A DNA stretch of 7,985 nucleotides, from the NCBI GenBank assembly GCA_026392145.1, contig JAPLCS010000271.1, positions 1-7,985 on the forward strand. The letters are read 5' to 3'. This stretch comes from Fimbriimonadales bacterium. Lineage in GTDB: Bacteria; Armatimonadota; Fimbriimonadia; Fimbriimonadales; Fimbriimonadaceae. Within the stretch, counting starts at the first letter, position 1. Each line of letters starts with the position of its first letter. Made by a program: the position numbers and the translations under genes. Below are positions 1 through 6,341 of the stretch, piece by piece. The notes beneath the pieces were generated by a model. The model made no database searches. It was not told where the DNA came from and was given only the letters and a program-made list of their open reading frames with translations.

Positions 1-1097
1 GTACTTTCAAGGATTGCCCAGGATGCTAGTTCGTCTTTTATTGTTTGTAAAACGATTTCATTTTGCTTACCTTTGCCCGCGCTAGCATTGACGAGCGAGT
101 CAATCCAGACTGACCATCGAGTGTCACTAATACTGGAAAGATCAAATTCTGCAAGAGCTTGCCCATGAGCAGTTTCAGCGATAATTTCGGTGCTAAGTCC
201 GTTCCAACAGAGCCCTGCAGCAGTAGCGCGTAGAGCAAAGATTTTTCCGTAAGGATTGCGACCTGGAATCACGACCGCCATTTCATGGACGGGAACTCCG
301 GATAAGGCACTGTCTTGAATTTTTGCAATAACGTAGTCCACTTCATCGACTTCATCCTGAAGTGAAGCTACATCACATTCGTGTGAAGAATCTGCCTCCA
401 AATTTATGACAGTTATAAGAGAATGTAGTTGACTAGAAAATTCTTGCTGTGCTTTTGGCATAGCCCCCGATTGGAGGAGCAAAAAAGATTCATCAATTGG
501 TAGCAAGGCTCCGGCTAGTGCCTCCGTTGCTTGAGTAAGCATGTTGGAATTTTTGTCCCTGCCACCTAGTAGGTTGGTGTACTGATCGTACAATTTGCGA
601 ACTGGTTCTGCCAGCGCCTCAATTGCAATGTCGAATTCCTCGTGAGGAAGGGCATCAAGCGTATCGAAGGCTTTAACCATTTGAGACGGAAGGTCCTCGG
701 AGTTTCGAAATGCCATAAACGACTTTGGTGAATCCTGAAGTGCTTTCCAAGCGGTTGCTAAAAGCTCATTGCTCGTTACCGGATGGAGATGGCGATTTGT
801 TCTGGCAAGAATTTCCTGAGCGAATTGATTGAGATCAATCCATCGAACATTAAAGAGGGATTGATTGTGTCTCGCGACTCTTCTTCTCCATTGAAGAGCT
901 GAAGGCTTGCTTGGAGCAATAACAGTTACCGTTTTGAACGGAGAATTTTGTCTAGCTTCGGCAATAGCGCCCGAGATTTTTTTTGTAATTGGGTGATGGA
1001 ATGACATTAGAGAGAAAGTGAGTTCGATTTTAAGCTCGGAATGAGAAATTGAAACAAAAATTACAATGCTACAAGTTATACGCCAGATAATTTGCAT
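1..1097 (-). CDS. AddB-like PD-(D/E)XK nuclease family protein (inactive helicase fold), partial: C-terminus off the left edge
   Basis: An uninterrupted minus-strand frame gives 365 residues and leaves the window at base 1 with no stop. I read it directly from the reverse complement. The layout matches the N-terminal, helicase-derived half of AddB/RecB-type nucleases: a strand TVTVIAPSKP near residues 56-65 (degenerate motif Ia-like), WRRRVA near 70-75, FNVRWIDLNQFA near 82-93, and later DEVDYVIAKI, VPVHEMAVVIPGRNPYGKIF (268-287) and AGLCWNG (294-300), the block shared with UvrD/AddB proteins. No Walker A GKT is present, so this half is probably not an ATPase. The nuclease domain would lie beyond the left edge. 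Family members process DNA double-strand ends with a UvrD-like partner. Start choice: ATG at 1097 keeps the first beta-strand (LKIELTF); the alternative ATG at 1007 (Met31) would remove it. Neither has a Shine-Dalgarno. The ATG-1097 N-terminus looks oddly hydrophobic for a cytoplasmic protein. The family is fairly secure, the start is not. Confidence 0.72.
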   Translation of the reverse strand, partial: MQIIWRITCSIVIFVSISHSELKIELTFSLMSFHHPITKKISGAIAEARQNSPFKTVTVIAPSKPSALQWRRRVARHNQSLFNVRWIDLNQFAQEILARTNRHLHPVTSNELLATAWKALQDSPKSFMAFRNSEDLPSQMVKAFDTLDALPHEEFDIAIEALAEPVRKLYDQYTNLLGGRDKNSNMLTQATEALAGALLPIDESFLLLQSGAMPKAQQEFSSQLHSLITVINLEADSSHECDVASLQDEVDEVDYVIAKIQDSALSGVPVHEMAVVIPGRNPYGKIFALRATAAGLCWNGLSTEIIAETAHGQALAEFDLSSISDTRWSVWIDSLVNASAGKGKQNEIVLQTIKDELASWAILES

Positions 1098-1119
1098 TTT
1101 ATGTAGATAAAGATGAATA

Positions 1120-1149
1120 TTTATAATAAAAAAGATTCTTCATTTTGAA
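1120..1149 (-). promoter_or_regulatory. Candidate sigma70-type promoter for the AddB-like gene
   Basis: On the minus strand a -35-like TTCAAA (plus 1144-1149, four of six consensus bases) and a -10-like TATAAA (plus 1120-1125, five of six) are separated by 18 bases. Transcription would begin near 1113, about 15 bases before the ATG at 1097. That fits the longer start better than the one at 1007, which would have a leader of about 105 bases. AT-rich intergenic DNA often yields chance matches, so this is tentative. Confidence 0.35.
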
Positions 1150-1158
1150 CATGATCAA
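1145..1158. repeat. Near-palindrome TTGAaCATGaTCAA in the divergent intergenic region
   Basis: This 14-base sequence equals its own reverse complement at 12 of 14 positions; the exceptions are one opposed A/A pair. It overlaps the putative -35 box of the minus-strand gene and lies between the two divergent genes, so it could be an operator for a dimeric regulator. Only one copy was seen, and the sequence does not match an operator I recognise. Confidence 0.3.
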
Positions 1159-1273
1159 TCAGACTTACAATCCTCAGTTCGGCGAACGGATTGTCCTCTA
1201 AGCATAAAGCCCCAAGGTGACCAATAGAACAGTAGTGAGAGAGGCGGTAAAGCGTTTGAACTTGATGGAACAT

Positions 1274-1303
1274 GATGAAGAGAGGGTTTAGACTTTCTTC
1301 TTC
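1274..1303 (+). repeat. Inverted repeat / possible leader hairpin upstream of the metacaspase gene
   Basis: GAAGAGAG (1277-1284) can pair with CTTTCTTC (1293-1300) as eight base pairs including one G-U, around an eight-base loop. Two more pairs (1274-1275 with 1302-1303) can form beyond a single mismatch. It ends 15 bases before the ATG at 1319, so if transcribed it would sit just ahead of the ribosome binding region. It is purine-rich against pyrimidine-rich and may be chance; no T-run follows, so it is not a terminator. Confidence 0.3.
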
Positions 1304-1318
1304 CTGAGTGATATAGTG

Positions 1319-2248
1319 ATGAAGATGAAACTGTTCGTTCCGGCGTTATGCACCGGATTAATTGCTCTTACAACTTTGGCTCACGCCGAGACCTATGCGG
1401 TGATAGTGGGAATAAGCGACTATCCTGAACCTTTGGATGCAACCGGCAAAAGATTGGTTGACGAAAAAGGGCTTCCAATTTCGGACGATTTGCCTGGAGC
1501 CTTAAATGATGCTTTAACTTACAAGGATGTATTTGTAAATAAGTATGGTGTGAAACCTGAAAATATTAAAATGTTGACGGACAAGCAAGCTGATGAAAAG
1601 GGGTTCGTGGAAGCTTTTACATGGATCGCAAAGACCGTGAAGCCCGGAGACCAGTTTATTTTCACTTACTCGGGTCATGGAGCTCAAATTGAAAATAAAA
1701 AGGAAGCGGATGGGCTGGATGAGGTGATTGTGCTCGCAGATGAGCATCTAATATCAGATGATTTATTCGGTGATATTGCTCAGATGTTTTCCAAGGCCGG
1801 TGTGAATAGCACTTTTATTTTCGATTCTTGTTTCAGTGGCGGCATGGCGAGAGGCGTTGCAAGCTTTAAAGGTCAAGATGCAATCTCCAGGAATCGAGCT
1901 TTAGATGCGAAGCGACTTAAAAAGGCTACATACGTACCAGAAGCAAAATTAGCAACTTTTAAGACCTCAAAAAAGGCAGCCAATGCACCTGGAAGCTATG
2001 CATTTGTGTTCGCTTCACAGGAGGACCAGACTTCTACAGACTTGGATTTTAAGGATCCCAAAATGAAAGACCATGGCTTGTTTACGCTCGTTTTGACCGC
2101 CTTCATTGAGGAGTATTCAAGCGAGCCGGTCGGCGATGTCATGGAACTGACAAAAAATCTTATCAAAGAAAAGGGATTTGAGCAGATACCTAAAATTGAA
2201 TACAGCGATCCAGAACGAGCTAGAAAACCACTCATTTTGAAATCTTAA
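1319..2248 (+). CDS. Secreted metacaspase-like cysteine protease (peptidase C14, caspase fold)
   Basis: Numbering is from ATG 1319 (309 residues). Residues 1-23 form a signal peptide: Lys-rich start, hydrophobic core, and an AHA site before Glu24. The mature protein is one caspase p20-type domain. Strand YAVIVGISDY (26-35) is followed by LPGALNDAL (58-66), the catalytic His block FTYSGHGAQ with His120, a DGLDEVIV block (131-138) typical of metacaspases, and the catalytic block FIFDSCFSGG with Cys171 (codon 1829-1831). FASQEDQTS (231-239) matches the substrate-pocket segment. Both dyad residues are present, so activity is expected; metacaspases usually cut after Arg or Lys. A loop at about 184-219 has 11 Lys/Arg, where self-processing often occurs. 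An in-frame GTG at 1316 and ATG at 1325 are alternative starts; no strong ribosome site separates them. The WD40-caspase gene follows after 43 bases on the same strand, so co-transcription is likely. Substrate and role are unknown. Confidence 0.9.
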   Translation: MKMKLFVPALCTGLIALTTLAHAETYAVIVGISDYPEPLDATGKRLVDEKGLPISDDLPGALNDALTYKDVFVNKYGVKPENIKMLTDKQADEKGFVEAFTWIAKTVKPGDQFIFTYSGHGAQIENKKEADGLDEVIVLADEHLISDDLFGDIAQMFSKAGVNSTFIFDSCFSGGMARGVASFKGQDAISRNRALDAKRLKKATYVPEAKLATFKTSKKAANAPGSYAFVFASQEDQTSTDLDFKDPKMKDHGLFTLVLTAFIEEYSSEPVGDVMELTKNLIKEKGFEQIPKIEYSDPERARKPLILKS

Positions 2249-2279
2249 TTCAACTTGGTATTTTCATTTGTGAACTGGT

Positions 2280-2286
2280 GAGGTGA
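2280..2286 (+). promoter_or_regulatory. Shine-Dalgarno sequence of the WD40-caspase gene
   Basis: GAGGTGA matches seven consecutive bases of the anti-Shine-Dalgarno complement and ends five bases before ATG 2292. This is the strongest ribosome site in the window and supports 2292 as the start. A second, in-frame ATG at 2316 has its own GGAG (2305-2308) at seven bases, so a shorter product of 1341 residues is also possible; both keep the signal peptide core. Confidence 0.6.
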
Positions 2287-2291
2287 GTTAA

Positions 2292-5200
2292 ATGAGATTG
2301 CAATGGAGTCATTTCATGGCAAATTGTCGAATATCCCTGGTGGCGCTGTTGTTATTCGCAGGAAATTCGGTTGTATTTGCGCTCCAGGATTCTAAAGGGA
2401 CTCCAAATTCCCGAATACGGATTGTCCCTCAATCTTCAGATGGTCTCATGACCGGTTTAGAGGAAAACAGGAGCGGCACGCGCCTCGTGACCTCAAATGA
2501 ATTTCAATTGCCCAGACTATGGGACTCAAAGCGACAAATTCTTCTGAGTGTTTTGGATGGACACGTTGACCTCATTGGAGATGTTAAATTTAGTGAATCT
2601 GGCGAAGTTGTCATTACCCAGTCAATGGATCGAGTTCGCATTTGGGACTCGCTTCGGGGCAACTTGATATCTGAGTATGTATCTCCGCCAGACGACCTCT
2701 GGACTTGCGTAAGTTACTCACCGTCATCCGATCATGTTGTGATTGGTTCCATGTTGGGAAAAGTGTTTCTGGGGCAACGACAGGGTGGGGCACTGATTCA
2801 GATAGCGAGTGAACCGAAAAACCGTGTGAATTGTCTTAGCTTCTCAAACGACGGGAAATTATTATCGATTGGTAGAGAGAATGGCGGAGACGTATTTCTC
2901 TTTAATAGCAAGAAGTTACTATTTAAGTATACAAACCCTAAGGGCGCAACAATGTGGACTGTATTTTCGCCCAATAGTAATTGGCTTGCGGTAACAAATG
3001 ATGCAGGAAGCGCAGAGTTGTATAGCATACAAAGCAAAAAATTAAAAATTTCGTATCCTCATTTTGTTGGCTCTAGAGGTGTTAAGACGGAATTTTGTGG
3101 TGCGTCATTTGTAGGGATGGAAAAGAACCAGCTCCTCACCACAGCAAAAAACGGTGAACTCAAGTTGTATCCGTTGGGCAGCTCAAGTCCAAGTTCTGTG
3201 CTGAGAGGCCATAGTGAAAAAATTAGGGAATTGCGATTGTCGTATGACCGACAATTTGCCGCGACCTACGGTAGTGACGATAAAATGAAACTATGGAACC
3301 TGGTAACTGGCCAGGAAATACCCATCAAGGACTTGATTCCTGGACTCCCGACCGCTGCAAGTTTTTCTCCAACTAAACCTGTTTTTTGGGTTGGGTACTC
3401 AGGTGACAACGGCGGATCCATTTGTCAGCTCAATGTGCTCACAGGGAAAATTGAAACAAGTTTACTTGGATCAGTGGTTACCTTAGGAAAAGCTGGATTG
3501 GTTGGTGATGATCCGGTCCTCAGGTTAAGTACTAAAGGGGGCGACAGACTAGGTTATTCATCGAAAGCTTTGCACTTATTTTTTGATATTCGTGGGACAA
3601 ATCGACCTTTTCCGGTCTTGATGGATTGGGAGACGATAAGTTCTTCGCTGAACGGAAAATACTACGCGATTGAAAATGTATCTACTGCCTCTTCTGTCCT
3701 GAATGGAAATAGTAAATTTTGGATACTTGATCCTTTTAGTAATCAACTTAGAGTCGGTTTAACTTCAGTTGTTGATTCCTCAATATCTTCAGACTCATCC
3801 ATGGTAGCCATTTTAGGAACAAACGGAAGTGTTGATATTTTTGATATAAAGACAGGGCAGAACCTGAAATCGTGGGTCTTGGATAAACCGTCAGATGAAA
3901 TCAAGAACCCAAAAGGATCAACCCATCTGCAAAACATCCATTTTTTGCCAGACGGAAAGACTGTCCTCACGGGCCCCCATCCGGGAAATTCTGTACTAGT
4001 TTGGGATTGGAATACTGGAAATGTAATTCGGTCTGTAACTCTCGAAATGCCTGCAACAGAGATAGTGCTAAGTAAAAATGGTCGCAGATTTGCTGCAATA
4101 AGAAAGAGTTATCTACTTTCAGAATCGAGTGGCATCGTAGTTTATGATCTGGATTCTGGAAAGAAGGTTGCATCCTTTGCAGATAAGAATCGCATGGAAT
4201 TCGGTGAAAAAAAATTTTCAGATGATGGAAGATTATTGTATAGTTGCACCTATGGATATTCACTGCTTCTTGATTGTGAGACAGGTGTAAAAAAGGAGTT
4301 CTATTTTGATACGTTTATAGTTTCTCCCAATGGGCTTTGGTACGCAGTGAGTACCGGTTCGGAAGTTACAATTTACAACTTAAAAACCAATTTGCCTCAT
4401 GTTAAATTGCAAGCAAAAGATTCTGTAGGGCAACTTTTGTTTACATCGAATCCCACTAGGTTTCTTACGTTGGACGAAAATGGAGGTTTGACAGTGTGGA
4501 AGATTCCTTCATTGAGCGATTCAAACACTGGCTCAGCCTCCTCATTAACGAAGGAAACACCAGAAGCAAAGCGCTTATGTCAAGTCGTAGTGATGCGTAA
4601 CGGGGAGTGGCTCGTATATGACGATCAGGGAAGATATGATGCTCCAGACCCCGCGTCGGTCGAAGGCGCTTACTTTATATTGAACTGGAAAGGTGGCATG
4701 GAAGCAATTAACATGGCTCAATTAAAGTCCGTATTTTATGAGCCTGGACTCTTAGCTAAATGTTTCGAGTTGGATTCGGAAGTAACGCGAGATGTGCCGT
4801 CTCTGGAGGATTTGCATTTATATCCTGAGATTTCAATTTCTAAATCGAGAGGTCTGACTGTGGACGTCCGAATAAAAGAGAGAGATGAAGGTGGCATTGG
4901 CTTAACGACCTTTTACTTGAACGGAAAGCAAATTCTGCAACGACGGGGAGTAGGATACTTCCAGTTAGATTTGACTCCGTATCTTGGTTACTTCTTGCCA
5001 GCAAATTTATTGCCTGCAGGAAAGGGAAATGAGTTAACGGTACAGGTTCGGAACCAGAAAGGAGATTTAATCAGTCCCTTTGAGCGATTAGATTTAGGGG
5101 TGCCTGACGGGTTGAAGCCTCCACCAGTTAAGTTACACGCGCTTTTTGTGGGTGCTGGAAACTACGTTGGTCAAGAATATGACTTGCAAGCCCCGCCCCT

Positions 5201-6341
5201 TGACGCTGAAGCCTTGGCCTCAGCAGTGAGGGAAGTTGCAAGTCGGTTGCTGCCCGAAAGAGTTTTTGTCACCTCGTTAACTACGCGGGCGGATGATTTA
5301 AATCAACGGCCAACCCGAACCAATATATTGAGTTGGTTCTCTAAGGTGAAAGCTGAATCATCCTCTTCTGATGTTGTGATGGTCTACTTTGCAGGGCACG
5401 GGGTGAATAAGATTGGCGATAATCGTGATTATTTCTTCCTGACAAGTGAAGCAAATCCTGCAGATATAACTTCAACAGCAATTGGTACAAGCACTGTAAG
5501 TGGCGAGGATTTGAAAAAGCTCCTTTCCTCGCTCCCTGCCAACAAGCAAATTGTGATTCTGGACACTTGCCATAGTGGTGCTGCATCTGGCACTTTAATT
5601 GAGAAATCCAGATCTGTGTCAGGTGATTACCAAAGAGCATGGGAATCAATTCGAGAATCAACTGGAACATGGATGCTTGCTGGGGCCTCGGCGGATCAAA
5701 AGAGTTATGAATCTACAAATGTTGATCATGGGATGTTAACTTATGCATTACTTGAGGCCATTGATCAAGCATCACCGGAAGCATTGAGACCAGCAACCGG
5801 CGGGGATTTATTTGTCGATGTTGAAAAGTGGCTTGGCTACGCAACGACTCGGGTTGAAACTTTGAAGAATGAAGTCGGAATTCGGGGCGCACAGCAACCT
5901 GAGTTTCGCAAGGCAACCGCAGGAGGAACCTTTGATATCGGAGTAATGCGTAATGAAAAGCGTGGATTTTTAGGATTGAAAGCACCGATGCCTGTCGTCA
6001 TTGTCGGAAACTTTGAACAAGATCAGGAAGACCCTTTGAGCCTAGATGGTCTTATAAGTACTTCCATGAAGTCTGCTCAGGCTTTTAAGGCCTGGTTTGA
6101 TAGACCTAAGCACCCTAATGTGTATCGAATCGCTGGGACCTACTCGGTGTCATCTGATGTCGTTACTGTCAAAGTCTTTATTCAAAAATTTGATGCGAAT
6201 GCACAACGAAAAACTATTGAGACTCACGAGGTGAAGGGGACTACGAGTCAACTGACTGCTCTATCAGATAGAGTACGTACATTAGTAGAAACACGTATTC
6301 GTGAATTGGAACCTAAACAGCCTTCATCTCGTTCCAATTGA
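2292..6341 (+). CDS. Exported WD40 beta-propeller / Ig-like / caspase (peptidase C14) fusion protein
   Basis: 1349 residues. A signal peptide covers 1-30 (hydrophobic core SLVALLLFAG, VFA cleavage site). Residues about 55-741 form some 14-16 degenerate WD40-type blades, enough for two propellers. The clearest are GHVDLIGDVKF to VRIWD (90-119), GHSEKIRELRL to MKLWN (306-336) and VLVWDWNTG (568-576). Residues 764-822 (GEWLVYDDQGRYDAP to FYEPGLLAK) form a linker I know from other bacterial WD40-caspase proteins. Residues 846-935 resemble an Ig-like sandwich. The C14 domain spans about 945-1215: VYFAGHG with His1036 (codon 5397-5399), VILDTCHSGA with Cys1093 (codon 5568-5570), and pocket segment GASADQKS (1131-1138). 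Both catalytic residues are intact. The C-terminal 130 residues form a further, uncharacterised domain. The propellers probably bind protein partners or sense a signal and the C14 domain cleaves, outside the cytoplasm. It lies 43 bases after the metacaspase gene and overlaps polA tail to tail. Ligand and substrate are unknown. Confidence 0.9.
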   Translation: MRLQWSHFMANCRISLVALLLFAGNSVVFALQDSKGTPNSRIRIVPQSSDGLMTGLEENRSGTRLVTSNEFQLPRLWDSKRQILLSVLDGHVDLIGDVKFSESGEVVITQSMDRVRIWDSLRGNLISEYVSPPDDLWTCVSYSPSSDHVVIGSMLGKVFLGQRQGGALIQIASEPKNRVNCLSFSNDGKLLSIGRENGGDVFLFNSKKLLFKYTNPKGATMWTVFSPNSNWLAVTNDAGSAELYSIQSKKLKISYPHFVGSRGVKTEFCGASFVGMEKNQLLTTAKNGELKLYPLGSSSPSSVLRGHSEKIRELRLSYDRQFAATYGSDDKMKLWNLVTGQEIPIKDLIPGLPTAASFSPTKPVFWVGYSGDNGGSICQLNVLTGKIETSLLGSVVTLGKAGLVGDDPVLRLSTKGGDRLGYSSKALHLFFDIRGTNRPFPVLMDWETISSSLNGKYYAIENVSTASSVLNGNSKFWILDPFSNQLRVGLTSVVDSSISSDSSMVAILGTNGSVDIFDIKTGQNLKSWVLDKPSDEIKNPKGSTHLQNIHFLPDGKTVLTGPHPGNSVLVWDWNTGNVIRSVTLEMPATEIVLSKNGRRFAAIRKSYLLSESSGIVVYDLDSGKKVASFADKNRMEFGEKKFSDDGRLLYSCTYGYSLLLDCETGVKKEFYFDTFIVSPNGLWYAVSTGSEVTIYNLKTNLPHVKLQAKDSVGQLLFTSNPTRFLTLDENGGLTVWKIPSLSDSNTGSASSLTKETPEAKRLCQVVVMRNGEWLVYDDQGRYDAPDPASVEGAYFILNWKGGMEAINMAQLKSVFYEPGLLAKCFELDSEVTRDVPSLEDLHLYPEISISKSRGLTVDVRIKERDEGGIGLTTFYLNGKQILQRRGVGYFQLDLTPYLGYFLPANLLPAGKGNELTVQVRNQKGDLISPFERLDLGVPDGLKPPPVKLHALFVGAGNYVGQEYDLQAPPLDAEALASAVREVASRLLPERVFVTSLTTRADDLNQRPTRTNILSWFSKVKAESSSSDVVMVYFAGHGVNKIGDNRDYFFLTSEANPADITSTAIGTSTVSGEDLKKLLSSLPANKQIVILDTCHSGAASGTLIEKSRSVSGDYQRAWESIRESTGTWMLAGASADQKSYESTNVDHGMLTYALLEAIDQASPEALRPATGGDLFVDVEKWLGYATTRVETLKNEVGIRGAQQPEFRKATAGGTFDIGVMRNEKRGFLGLKAPMPVVIVGNFEQDQEDPLSLDGLISTSMKSAQAFKAWFDRPKHPNVYRIAGTYSVSSDVVTVKVFIQKFDANAQRKTIETHEVKGTTSQLTALSDRVRTLVETRIRELEPKQPSSRSN
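6304..6339. repeat. 9-bp perfect inverted repeat in the convergent gene overlap (possible weak terminator)
   Basis: AATTGGAAC (6304-6312) is the exact reverse complement of GTTCCAATT (6331-6339), with an 18-base loop. The left arm ends one base before the polA stop codon (TAG on the minus strand, plus 6313-6315). The right arm reaches into the TGA of the WD40-caspase gene. With no non-coding gap between the converging genes, this is the only terminator-like structure at the junction. It is low in GC, has a long loop, and only a displaced T5 run (6348-6352) on the plus side, so strong intrinsic termination is doubtful. Confidence 0.45.

Noticed and set aside
38..238. Minus-strand 66-residue reading frame
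   Set aside because: It lies in another frame inside the AddB-like gene and has no recognisable protein features.
1177..1187. Odd palindrome GTTCGGCGAAC, reminiscent of a Gram-positive LexA (SOS) box
   Set aside because: The SOS box has GAAC before GTTC with a four-base spacer; here the order is reversed and the spacer is three bases. Too short to claim as an operator.
1312..1317. TATAGT as a -10 box for the metacaspase gene
   Set aside because: It overlaps the start region, would leave almost no leader, and has no -35-like sequence at a suitable distance. No convincing plus-strand promoter was found for the protease genes.
1316..1318. GTG as the start of the metacaspase gene
   Set aside because: It directly precedes ATG 1319 in frame and adds one residue; no ribosome site favours it. 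It remains possible but ATG is the simpler choice.
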